A stretch of 64,000 bases of DNA from Tubulanus polymorphus. Its lineage: Eukaryota > Nemertea > Palaeonemertea > Tubulaniformes > Tubulanidae. Positions 1 to 11,900 of this stretch are shown piece after piece. The stretch lies in assembly GCF_964204645.1 (NCBI RefSeq), contig NC_134030.1:18731110-18795109 (forward strand). The letters run 5' to 3'. A model generated the notes under the pieces. That model was not told where the DNA came from and made no database searches. It worked only from the letters and a program-made list of their open reading frames with translations. Numbering within the stretch: position 1 is the stretch's first letter; the number at the start of each line of letters is the position of its first letter. Made by a program: the position numbers and the translations under genes.

Positions 1-172
1 GATGAAATGTAAGATTATTTCCCATCGATATGTATCCTGTGCACGTTTAGTTTTAATGAAATGCACCCATCCAAATTGTCGTTCATATGAATCTACTTTT
101 TGAAATGTACAACAAGCATATAACATCTTAAGTAGCGATGGAACATTCATACGATTTTGTTTGTTGTCACAG

Positions 173-3100
173 GTACGCGACCCGGAGGAATGTTTACATT
201 CATTCAGGCTATTTCCGCTTGTAAAAAGAAAAACGTTGACGTATCGAGTGATCGAACATAAGTTGAAATGGCGAGTGGAAATATCGGAAAAACGATTTCA
301 ACTGGCTGTCTTATCGAGAAACTGCGAGCGAGCTGGATTTTATATATATGATGCAGGTAATTTTACAGCTAGACGCTACGGTCCGTATTGTCCAGGTGAT
401 ACCTATGGTCGGCCAGTCGTCAAGTTGATTACATCAGGAGGATCGGTTACTGTAGTAGGATACGCCTACGACTGGGATAATCAGCTAACAGTCAAGACTA
501 ACAAACTTTCATGTATCGTGCTTCACGCTACTGATTGTGACGGGTATGTGTTAAAGCAGGGAGAAAATCGCCTTAAAACGACGTCAGACTGTATCGTGAT
601 TCTACCCGAAAACCGACGTCTTCCTTTAAGAAATATTTACATATTATCCGACCGCGAATATCAAATTGATCGATGTGCTCCAGAATATTTTATATACGTC
701 GCGTGCCGGCCCTATATGAATGTCAGCAGTAGTTTTATTACGGGAAATACCTCAACAAGAACTGTGTTAAACAAGGTATCATTTATTAGTCCTCATCCTT
801 TTTTGACACCTGAGCGATTTATCAAACTGAGACGAAAGTGCTATAGAACAAAAAGGGCCGGTCATAGCGGTTTAGTCCCTAAGGATGTGTGTGGACTTGT
901 GCAATCGCCGAACTATCCCGGACCTGCCGGAATTACTGTTCAAAGAATATTCTATGCAGTCATTTATAGATATCATTACGGAAAACTTCGTTATTACAAA
1001 TTCGTAATCAAATACATTGAAATGATTGAATGCGTTAAACAATCCAGATTCTCTAAAGATGCAGTGTTGTTCGTACAATACATAAGTGGAAAATTTACTA
1101 AAACCGAACACAAACAAGCAATCTGTGGACGACACGCAGGGCATATACTTTACAGTCTGATGGCGTCCACACATGAGTTTCAAGTGACCAACAGAATCCC
1201 AACATTTCGGATACAATACATTCTACAAGAATCATTCCCAATAAAAGACCACGAGAATAAGTGTGAGGCGGGATTTCTATATTCGGGAATTTCATGCGTG
1301 AAATACATCACGGATGAACGATTGAATTGGGAGAATGTTGAATTGTACTGTAGACAGAAGTATGCGGGACATCTACTAAGTATCAACTCAGAACAGGATA
1401 TGAATTCCATTAAAACGTTATTTGCTACAAAGCTTCTTTTAACTGCATATTCGAAGAGAGCACTCATTGTGTTGATTGGATTGAAAAAACAGGTAAATCT
1501 AATTTAAGTTGCATAAAGGTATTGATAACATTATCGGGAGTTGGGATCTCAGAAGAAGAAATTTACGGGGGAATTAACGGCCTCAAGTCTTAACGGTCAA
1601 GTTTAATTTCGGCACTAACCGTTATTAGCCAATGATTTAGTTCGTACTAGACATTACGCACATTACTTTACAATTCTCTTTTTAGCCTAAAACCAGTTTT
1701 TACACGTTGACTGACGGCAAACCGTTGAGTTACACAGAGTGGTATAAACCAATAAATAACGACACGATACCGGACGTACTTCAAGGGTTGATATATTATG
1801 AATAAAAACAACCGACAAATGACGTGAATATGCCGTGTACAGCGATGATACTGAATAATCCACGAGGATCAGCGAACTGGGTTCGATTCCCGTGTCAAAT
1901 AAAAGAGGTTCACGTGCGATTCTTTTGTGAATAGGAAAGAAATGATATCAATAAAAGTATGGCTGGGATAGAAAATGATTCAAAACATAATATGATATCC
2001 CAAATTAAACAAGGTATTTTGAATAACAATACGCTGAATACAATGTGTGCAATAGGTTGGTTAGGTATAGATGGACAATGTTATCGGGTACTGACACGTT
2101 GGGAAAATAAGGAAACTTTTGACGTGGTTAGTGCAAGAGAAATGTGCCGTGAGGTACGCGGGGAAATAGGTATAATACAGGACTTGACGCAAGCCAAGGA
2201 GATGATTTTCAGATTTCGTTATCAGCATCAATATGGCGCTATATTAACTTTGGATTCTAGCAAGCAGTGGATGATAATGAAGCCATTTGTTACCAGGGGT
2301 GAAATTACTTACGATCAGTCGGTTAATTGGGTAATGATACCCTGGGAAAATGCAAAAGACAAAATCCATTCTGTTTTGTGTTCCTATAATGTAACTGATG
2401 AAGAGTTGGCTTCTTTAAGTGGTTGTAAATCGTGGCAGTTTAAATGTAACGATCAAAGATGTATCAGCGACCATCGCGTATGTGATACCATACACGACTG
2501 TCGACACGGCGAAGATGAACTCAGTTGTACGGATATAAATTCATACAGTCAGTTTCAATGCTTTGATGGTGAGATTGTATCAATAAGTGGTTACTGTGAT
2601 TTCATACAGGATTGTGTGGATGGTTCTGATGAGAATTCGTGTTTTCATCCCCCGTGTTTGTCCGAGGAATTTCGTTGCATCAGTGGTCAATGTGTCAGTG
2701 GGTCGAACAGATGTGGCTAATTGTAAAGACATTTCCGATGAAATTGAATGCACCTCTAAACTATGTCAGGGGTTCTTATGTAACAGTGGGGACTGTATCA
2801 GTTCTCAGTTGTATCAGGATGGAGTTATGGATTGCAGTGGAACTCTTGAGGAAGATGAATTAGTTACGAATCCTTATATTACAGTGAATCCTACGATATA
2901 TTGCAATATTGAACACCACCGTACGATTAACTTCACAGATCACTGTACAGAATCTAATGAACAGAGATGTTCTTTCGATTCTCCTCATTGCTATTCTAGA
3001 CGTCACAGGTGTATTCTAGAACGAATGACAAATGGTTTCCCAGTTTGTAGAAACCTTGAGCACGTATTGAAATGTGAAGAATTTGTATGCCCAGTTGGTA

Positions 3101-4918
3101 CAGTGAAATGTCCAGCATCGTACTGTATTCCTGTCAGACAAGTGTGCGATGGTCGGTCAGATTGTCCTAACTCAGAAGACGAGGGAAACTGCGAAACTTT
3201 GTCATGTCCGGGAATGTTTAAATGTAGCCAGGAAAATCGATGTATTCCACAGACTGAAGTTTGTGATGGTGTTGTTAATTGTAAACGTACAACTGATGAC
3301 GAGGCTTTCTGTAACGTCTCGTGTCCTAAAGGTTGTGAATGTCAAGGTCATTCGATCAAATGCAACAATTCTCGGCTAGCAGATGTAAATGGCATTTTCC
3401 AAGCATCAACGCGAATTTTAATTTTGTCAAATAACCAAAGACGTCTTTACATTTTCCCAATGCGTTTATCTCCACATGCTCAACCTCACCGCCAATGAAT
3501 TGTCTTACCTTTTACCAAACTTGTTCAAGAACCTGCATAACTTACATACATTAGACCTCACGCACAATAATATAACATCATTATCCACAAATACGTTTAC
3601 TGGTCTGTATAGTTTGAAATAGTTATTCATAACTGAAAACCTACTACGTCGTTTAGAGGATGACACCTTCCAAGATTTAAAGTCACTTCAAGTTCTTGAT
3701 CTTCATGGACTTTCCTTGTTCGTGCTTGACAGATTCGTATTTAGAGGTCTATCTTCTTTACGATCGTTGAATATCAGTGGTAACAGAATACGTCGTATTT
3801 CACTATACGCATTTTTTGGATTAACTACACTTGAGACCCTCGATATAACCGATAATTACAAAGTCATTTCTGTAGATAGACAAGTTTTTGACAATGTAAC
3901 GACATTAGCATTTCTAACGTCTGATGCTTAAAAATTTTGCTGCATGGCTCCGAATGTTGACCAGTGCCTTCCCGAAGCTGATCAATTTTCCTCCTGTTCA
4001 GATCTTATTGGGAATACAGCTCTCAGAGCTATCATCTGGGTCATCGCTTCATGTAGTTTCTTTACTAACGGATTTGTCATTTCCCTTCGCATTCGAGCGA
4101 TTCGATTCTCCTCCTCAAATCCATCCTCAGACATCATCATTATAAACGTTGCTTTATGTGATTTTATGATGTCTATATATTTGTTTCTGATCGCTGGAGC
4201 CGATTACATATATAAGGGAATCTACTTTCTCCATTCAGAATCGTGGACGGACAGTGCGCTGTGTCGTCTTGCCGGGGTCGTGGTATCTATTTCGTGTGAA
4301 GGCTCATTGATATTCTTGCTCATAATGACGCGTCATAGATATTCAAATATCGTTAATCCTTTTTCTGTGAGCCTGATTACATCTCCGAGATACGTGTCCA
4401 TTATATGCTGTATATGTTGGGTTGTCCTGGGCATTATTGCATTACTACCTCTTACACCTGTCCCGTACTTCGGAAGCAATTTCTACGGCGCTACAGGGGT
4501 TTGTTTACCTATGAATTTGATTTCCATTGATGTCGATGCCTGGCATTATTCGTTCATTATTTTTTCTCTGTCTACGTCAGTCATACTTGCTACGATAATG
4601 GTGACTTACGCGCAAATGTACAGGCTTGTATCTGGAAGCAGGTCTGGTTCAGGAAGAGCTGATCCTACCGAACTGATTTTGGCCCGCAGAAGTTTGGTGA
4701 TAAATCTTTGTAATGTAATTTGCTGGTTACCGTTAATTATCGTTCAGTTTTGCGCGGTATTTCGGGTGGAAATACCGAATCAGGTAGCGGCTTGGCTTGG
4801 GGTTCTTTTCTTACCAATCAACTCGTCCCTTAATCCCTTTTTATATACAATACTGACTATTGATATAAAGTCCATACGAGCAAAAGCTATGCGCCAAATG
4901 AATTGGGTGAACAAATGA
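173..4918 (+). pseudogene. Receptor copy A: CUB/C-lectin/LDLa/LRR 7TM receptor, 5'-incomplete pseudogene
   Basis: The window opens inside intron 1, which ends at tcacag (167-172). Exon 2 is 173-1492 and fully open: CUB-like domains, a clear CUB (VCGLVQSPNYPG) and the start of a C-type lectin domain. A gtaaat donor follows, then a 193-nt intron and exon 3 at 1686-4918 with the rest of the lectin domain, a second lectin-like domain, LDLa repeats, LRRs and a seven-helix domain. Exon 3 is broken: TAA at 1803, TAG at 1932, an 8-nt deletion near 2716 in the third LDLa, an 8-nt deletion near 3437 in the first LRR, TAG at 3620 and TAA at 3929. The lectin-core Trp seen as YTW in D is Leu here. The 7TM part stays open to 4918. 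Lesions were assigned by alignment with D. The first exon lies outside the window, so its state is unknown. Confidence 0.9.
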
Positions 4919-5004
4919 AACATCTAGATTCCTTTCGCATAAGAATGCTGCATTTTTCTTTACATTCAACACAATTCTAGTTCTTGTAGTAGTCATACGC
5001 ATGG

Positions 5005-5188
<184 letters not shown>

Positions 5189-5294
5189 CCCTTTCTTTAA
5201 TATATATACTAGTCACGGATGAGATATATAGATTAACGGGTCACAGGCCCCGGATCGGTGGTACACTCCTGAAGTTTGTTGATAGATAACTACC

Positions 5295-5300
5295 AATAAA
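5295..5300 (+). promoter_or_regulatory. Candidate polyadenylation signal AATAAA, copy A
   Basis: AATAAA lies about 380 nt after the stop of copy A and is followed by a T/GT-rich stretch near 5340-5375. The same hexamer is kept after B (15682) but is altered after D (gataaa) and E (attaac), so sub-1 copies may not all use it. Confidence 0.4.
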
Positions 5301-5987
5301 CCATTTTACAGTCGCTAGCCGCCATTTTGTTAGGGTACTTTTGTCCGGTAATGTTGGGTAGTTTCTCTTTTTTTTTAAAATCCAATTGTGATGCGTGTTT
5401 TATCATATTTCATCGGTTTGTAGATGGATTTTGACAGTGTTAGTAGGGCCTGGCTAGTATTTCAGCTATGTAAAATTCATTTGCAACATGAGATTGATAT
5501 AGAAATCCGTGGCCAGTTTTTGCTGCGCGCATAGAAATTCAGGGTACTCAACTTTAAAGCTAGTTTTTTAAAAATAAATTTCCTTAAATTCTAGGAACTG
5601 TGCGCATTAACACAATTCAAGTGGAATTCATAGATATCTTGCCCAGTTTTCGTTGTTCTATGTTATTTAACTGCAGCGCGTCTATTGACATTCCGAGTTT
5701 CTGCGCTGTTTCAACTTTGTGTATTTTAGAATAAGGTGTTACTTGTTCTCATTTTCTGCTGTACCCGCAGATTGCAGCCAGCAAAATGACCCTTTACAAT
5801 AACGGATATCCCAAGGTCACTTCGACTTAGTCTCAAATTTTATGTGATAATCAAGCTAGTTTAGGCCTACCAGGGGTGCAATCATGTCGTCCACCAATCC
5901 GTCTACGAGAGAGGAGCGTATCGATCTGATTGTCAGCGTTAAATAAAAACGAACAGAGATTCGACTAATTAGATGTTAAATGGTGTT
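5301..5987. other. Intergenic between receptor A and peptide gene 1
   Basis: No gene recognised. The stretch is repeated nearly unchanged after B, D and E, as expected for a duplicated module. Confidence 0.6.
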
Positions 5988-5993
5988 TTTATT
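5988..5993 (-). promoter_or_regulatory. Polyadenylation signal of peptide gene 1
   Basis: TTTATT on the plus strand reads AATAAA on the minus strand, 61 nt downstream of the TGA of the eight-cysteine peptide. It is kept in all four copies (also 16376-16381, 38517-38522 and 48688-48693). Confidence 0.65.
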
Positions 5994-6053
5994 GGATGTC
6001 ATCTCGATGATAATAGCAGAGAAACTGACAATTGCTTTCAAGCAATTTAACAC

Positions 6054-7256
6054 TCAATACTCGTCCCACGGACATTTTTCATGACAGGTACTTGGACAGT
6101 TTGCTTGGCAGGCATCCTTTTGTGCGGCGGGTGTTCGACATTTTACCCAGCAATTGTTGAGACAGATTTGACAATAATCAGGCTGCGCTGAATCAGCGCC
6201 ACTAGCGACCATTGCGACCAGAGCTAAAACTACCAGAAACTGAAAAAGAGTATATTGTTACCAGAGCTGTACTTCCGCGGCTTATCAATGATGATTCCAC
6301 AGTGGCTGCTCGCTCGAGAGTTCCACGCGTGCCAAGGGCTGACCCACAAGGTAAAATATTGTGCAGTAGGACATAAACCACTTTGGCAATAGAGGATTCT
6401 ACTTGTGGCAAGTAGGGTCCACCAGGTGTCACTAGTGTGCAACTACTGTGGCGATAGTTCAAGATCCCACAGTGAAAAAGAAATCGATGAAAATAAAACA
6501 ACAAAAGAATATAGCTGCAAAGCGACGATAACGGGTTTTCTGCCAAAATAAATGTTTTTGTCGGGGATTCGAGCCAAATATGATGACTATATTATATCGC
6601 GATGTAAGCCTTAAAATCACCTTCGATATCACAGGATTAGAACGTTCACTATACGCGACACAATTCTATTTGTAGCGAATTCAAGTCATAGACGGCGGTG
6701 TCTTATTTTGAAATGTGGAAGCAAAATCTGAACCCGATAAGATGAATGGCACTGTTTGACAAAAAAATATAACGAACAAATATTTGGTATCCGAAAATCT
6801 AATTAATTGCTGAATCTCGGAACCAAACTTTATCAATTCGGGCTTACAAATTTCTAGAAATATCAAATGAGTAGGTAATGCGGTTTATGTGTTATAAGTA
6901 TTATCAATTGTTCTTGTAATTGCCAAAGAGTTCGGTGGCCCTAATAAATCTATAATTAACATCAGTACACATGATGAAATACGTAAAAGACATAATAATC
7001 AAAATATCAAAACAGGACGTGTTTAGTGCTTCATAAAAATGACGACAATTTACAAATTGACTTACTAATTCACAGAAATGGTTTGAAAGGAAAGTTTGCA
7101 AATCAACTTCCGGTCAGTTTTTTTTTGTAAGGTAACAACACCAATATACTTTTAACGAAAATAGTGTGGAAAAAGGTAAGTAGACTGACGATGGAGAATG
7201 TGAAGAGAGTTTTCAGCGAAAGTCCATAAAATCCTAATTACCTTTGATGACAACAT
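6054..7256 (-). CDS. Secreted eight-cysteine peptide, copy 1 (two exons)
   Basis: Read on the minus strand, exon 1 is complement 7242-7256 (ATG, encoding MLSSK), followed by donor GTAATT. Exon 2 is complement 6054-6239, after the acceptor ctctttttcag. Both junctions are phase 0. The 66-aa product has a textbook signal peptide (Lys at 5, hydrophobic core FLVVLALVAMVA, small residues at 18-23) and a mature part of about 43 residues. Cysteines are at 28, 31, 35, 39, 49, 53, 57 and 61, a C-x2-C-x3-C-x3-C-x9-C-x3-C-x3-C-x3-C pattern. The twin Cx3C spacing suggests a disulfide-linked helical hairpin. AATAAA lies at 5993-5988 on the same strand, 61 nt past the stop. An alternative first exon starting MQTFLS (ATG at 7101, donor GTAAGT, also phase 0) is possible. 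I recognise no family; a hormone, antimicrobial or effector role is open. Confidence 0.75.
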
Positions 7257-7259
7257 GTT

Positions 7260-8959
7260 TTGCCGATATTGTAGATCTCAGATCCCTCGCGTTCGTGGAG
7301 TCAATGCGATGTGTTTTACTGCATGTGCGTTACGCAAAGACACGGGTGGAAAATAGCCGTTTTAATAATGGAGATTCGTTATTTGCTAAAACTGTTGAAA
7401 TTGTGAAGATGATTCCCGACCACTCAGACGCACTCGGTATCGTCAATGTCAAATAATATATATCGTATTACATTGAAATCAGCAGCTGTGAAACGTACGT
7501 CCCTGAGCAGAAACTACCCCGTTGTCCTTGAGATGCTTATTCTGACGATTCCGCATAGTCTTCATCCATCCGTCCTCTGAAATGACACCATTCTTGAATC
7601 GTTGAATTCACCAAGAACGAGATGGTCATCATTAGCTGCTAATTATAATTTTACTGAATCGTTGATAGTCATCGAGAATGAAAGGGTTGTCATTTGGTAA
7701 ATAATCATGATTTCGGTGAATCTTAAGAATCATGTAGAGTGAGAAGGCCACAAATAACTGGTTATAATTTAACTGGAATTTACTTATTTCTATATAGTAC
7801 GTATGTGAAACATCTGCTACTCAATTATCATGAATTCTGCGTCGATGTATAAAACATGTTACTTGATATAAATATTCGATTTTAAAAAAGCAGCTGGTCA
7901 TGTAAGTACAGCAATTGTGATTGGAATTGATTCAGATGTACTTCGCATTATTCCAATACCGTCAAGTTCACTTAAATTACTCTAATCAATATCCTGTTGG
8001 ATGATTATCATTCGAATCGATTACTATGTTATTGAAACCCTTATCCCAACACGCACCGAATTATATATAAGTATAGACTTTCTGTAGATTCTAGTACTAC
8101 CAAACTTCGATGATTGATGTATTGACCTCCTTATCCTGTCCTATCCTGGTCGGGACAATGGTGTACACATTGTACAGCTATGCAGGCGGGTTTGTATCTT
8201 TATAAAAAAAGACTGATGCTTTTTTCCGATGCGGACAGTCGCAAAGACGGACGGATCAACGGACTGACCAACAGACGCGGGCAAAAGTTAAGGTACCAAG
8301 TTCCCCGCTAAGTCCCCGGGACAAAGATATTGTTGCGGTAAACTTGCAGTATTGTTATAATTCTACGTTTATTCTACGTCTGCGATTCTTTGCATAATGA
8401 ATTGAAGCTAAGTCGATTACGTCGCATCGAGTGGACATTCTATACTTAACAACCGCTGAAAAACGGTTGAAGAAATCCTCTGAATTGTCGAGAAATTACA
8501 AACAAAAGTAGGTGTATACCTGTTTTGAAACACTCTGCATATACGCGTAATGCATCAGCAAAAAATGATATTCAGGAGCGACTTGAACGAAACGAAAATA
8601 ATTTTGAGTATTTTAAAGTATGATTGGGCATATCGAAATAACCACGCGTGGAAACATGAAATTGAGAATTGCTGCTCAGAGAGATGGTACCGTAATTACT
8701 AATATATTGATGTGTATGTCGGAGAACGAATACTAATGACAGAACGGGGGAAAAATATCACACGCGTTCGACAAAAATCAGCGGTTGAAAATAATTGCTA
8801 GATTTCTAAATTGCTGAGTGAAGCAAATAAATAATTTCACTAGAAAGAAATATACAATTGTTCATCATTTATGAGTGGAACCTGAAGATATGTGGGCAAC
8901 CAAGCAGAATTTGAATAGTGAAGGAATTCCTTCATTCTGACGTGACGAAGTTACTCTGT
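7260..8959. other. Shared intergenic region between peptide gene 1 and receptor B
   Basis: This should hold the upstream regions of both the minus-strand peptide gene and plus-strand receptor B. The four equivalents (7260-8959, 17645-19328, 39785-41468, 49950-51661) are near-identical. They share a GC-richer patch with GGACGGATCAACGGACTGAC near 8245-8330. No convincing TATA box or further gene was seen. Confidence 0.55.
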
Positions 8960-11900
8960 ATGGATCGATAAGGAGCGCTGTTTCTAGCGTCGCTGATCGT
9001 CTGGCGCGTTAACATCGCACACGCTGATCTGTCTGACTCTGTGACGATCAGTTCGTCTTGTAACAACACTTGGTACCCCGTCGATTCTACGTCCGGTTAC
9101 ATCGTTTCACCGAATTACCCGTCGTTAACGCGCGGTGTTGAATGTCGTTGGTTCGTCAACAGCTCTTTACCGGGAACTTTCAACATCAAACTATACTACG
9201 ACATCGAGCCGTCGATATTCTGTAGTGCTGACTACCTTCTCGTTGATGGTTCGGATAACAGATTCTGCGGCGAAGGAGAATATGGCATCCGCCGTAACGG
9301 TTTGATCTCGCCGTTGTTGTTTAGGAGTAACGTCGATGGTGCGCGAGGCAGTCGGGTTTATATAACATATCGTTATGAACGAAATCGATTGAAAGTCAGC
9401 TGTGGTTTGACATTTACTACTCCCAGATTCAAGGAAATTATTACATCGGAGGGATACAAATATTCTATAAGCCATCTAGAGAATTGTCGTCCGTTCCTGG
9501 AATGGATGGGGATGCCATATGGTTTCGCGATGAACCTGACTTTGGTCAAGATTAGGGTTAGAATGGAATTTCTTGCTGATCCCGCGACGACTGGTAAAAT
9601 CTACGACGGATGGAACAGCAGCAGTGAACCTATAGCTCTCATACCAGTACAAACCGGTCATCCAGCTTCATCATTCTATACTAAGACAAGTAAAACTATT
9701 ATCTCTCTGCTTGAATATAAACTGAATTTCGATTTTCAACTTTTGGTTCAGATGTATAAAATATCAGATTGGAACGTCACTAATCCGTTAATCCAAATCT
9801 CTAATGACGAGTCTGGAGTGCTCATTCCTGATGACAACAGTTTACACGTAATAACCCGATCGAAACACTTACACTGCTGGTCTATCACAGTGCAGGTGTT
9901 ACCGTACGTCGTCTTCAACTGGACACGTGATCTCAGCATATCCGGTGACGTCATTGGTGTATATAAACTAGAAGGGTTACGCGTTGTAGGAACTGATATT
10001 TTACTCGGTTACAACTACCTGGAATCACTGAGTGTTAAATCTGACGGCTTTCTCGTAATACTGTGCGTTTTGATGAGCGCTGATGTGATGATGTCGAAAC
10101 TAGAAATATCCTACAAAATCAATTCACTAACAATAGGTTATTTACACGTTGGGAAATCAGTGGTAAGTACTTCGTCGTGATATCTGTATTGTCGGTATTT
10201 ACTTCACGATATTAAACTGCGTTCAGCAATTATTTCTTTCGAAAAATTAAAATGATGATGAAATGTAAGATTATTTCACATCGATATGTATCCTGTGCAC
10301 GTTTAGTTTTAATGAAATGCACCCATCCAAATTGTCGTTCATATGAATCTACTTTTTGAAACGTACAACGAGCATATAATATTTTAAGAAGCGATGGAAC
10401 GTTCATATGATGTTGTTTGTTGTCACAGGTACGCGACCCGCAGGAATGTTTACAATCATTCAGGCTATTTCCGTTTGTAAAAAGAAAAACGTTGACCTAT
10501 CGAGTGATCGAACATAAGTTGAAATGGCGAGTGGAAATATCGGAAAAACGATTTCAACAGGCTGTCTTATCGAGAAACTGCGAGCGAGCTGGATTTTATA
10601 TATATGATGGTGGTAATTTTACAGCTAGACGCTATGGTCCGTATTGTCCTGGTGATACCTATGGTCGGCCCGTCGTCAAGTTGATTACATCAGGAGGATC
10701 GGTTACTGTAGTAGGATACGCCTACGACTGGGATAATCAGCTAACAGTCAAGACTAACAAACTTTCATGTATCATGCTTCGCGCTACTGATTGTGACGGG
10801 TATGTGTTTAAGGACGGAGAAAATCAGCTCAAAACGACGTCAGACTGTATCGTGATTCTACCCGAAAACCGACGTCTTCGTTTAAGAAACATTTACATAT
10901 TATCAGACCGCGAATATCAAATTGATCGATGTGCTCCGGAATATTTTATATACGTCGCGTGCCGGCCCTATATGAATATCAGCAGTAGTTTTATTACGGG
11001 AAATACCTCAACAAGAACTGTGTTAAACAAGGTATCATTTATTAGTCCTCATCCTTTTTTGACACCTGAGCGATTTATCAAACTGAGACGAAAGTGCTAT
11101 ATGACAAAAAGGGCCGGTCATAGCGGTTTAGTCCCTAAGGATGTGTGTGGACTTGTGCAATCGCCGAACTATCCGGGACCTGCCGGAATTACTGTTCAAA
11201 GAATATTCTATGCAGTCATTTATAAATATCATTACGGAAAATTTCGTTATTACAAATTTGTAATCAAATACATTGAAATGATTGAATGCGTTAAACAATC
11301 CAGATACTCTAAAGAAGCAGTGTTGTTCGTACAATACGTAAGTGGAAAATTTACTAAAACCGAACACAAACAAACAATCTGTGGACGACACGCAGGGCAT
11401 ATACTTTACAGTCTGATGGCGTCCACACATGAGTTTCAAGTGACCAACAGAATCCCAACATTTCGGATACAATACATTCTACAAGAATCATTCCCAATAA
11501 AAGACCACGAGAATAAGTGTGAGGCGGGATTTCTATATTCGGGAATTTCATGCGTGAAATACATCACGGATGAACGATTGAATTGGGAGAATGCTGAATT
11601 GTACTGCAGACAGAAGTATGCGGGACATCTACTAAGTATCAACTCAGAACAGGAGATGAATTCCATTAAAACGTTATTTGCTACAAAGCTTCTTTTAACT
11701 GCATATTCGAAGAGAGCACTCATTGTGTTGATTGGATTGAAAAAACAGGTAAATCTAATTTAAGTTGCATAAAGGTATTGATAACATTATCGGGAGTTGG
11801 GATCTCAGAAGAAGACATTTACGGGGGAATTAACGGCCTCAAGTCTTAACGGTCAAGTTTAATTTCGGCACTAACTGTTATTAGCCAATAATTTAGTTCG

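Noticed and set aside
872-1467. Antisense frames opposite receptor exon 2 (repeated in B, D and E)
   Set aside because: Shadows of the coding strand; no start, splice or domain support.
6202-6546. Minus-strand frames inside the peptide-gene intron (also near 16590, 38759 and 48930)
   Set aside because: They read through the exon 2 acceptor in another frame; similarity among copies reflects recent duplication only.
7244-7456. Plus-strand 70-codon frame, also at 49936-50148
   Set aside because: Closed by TGA in the equivalent sequences after B and D, and it overlaps exon 1 and upstream DNA of the minus-strand peptide gene.
8934-8959. Extra N-terminal codons before the receptor ATG (frame beginning at a GTG, giving KEFLHSDVTKLLC)
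   Set aside because: Eukaryotic initiation at ATG (MDR...) gives a proper signal peptide; the upstream stretch is better read as 5' leader.
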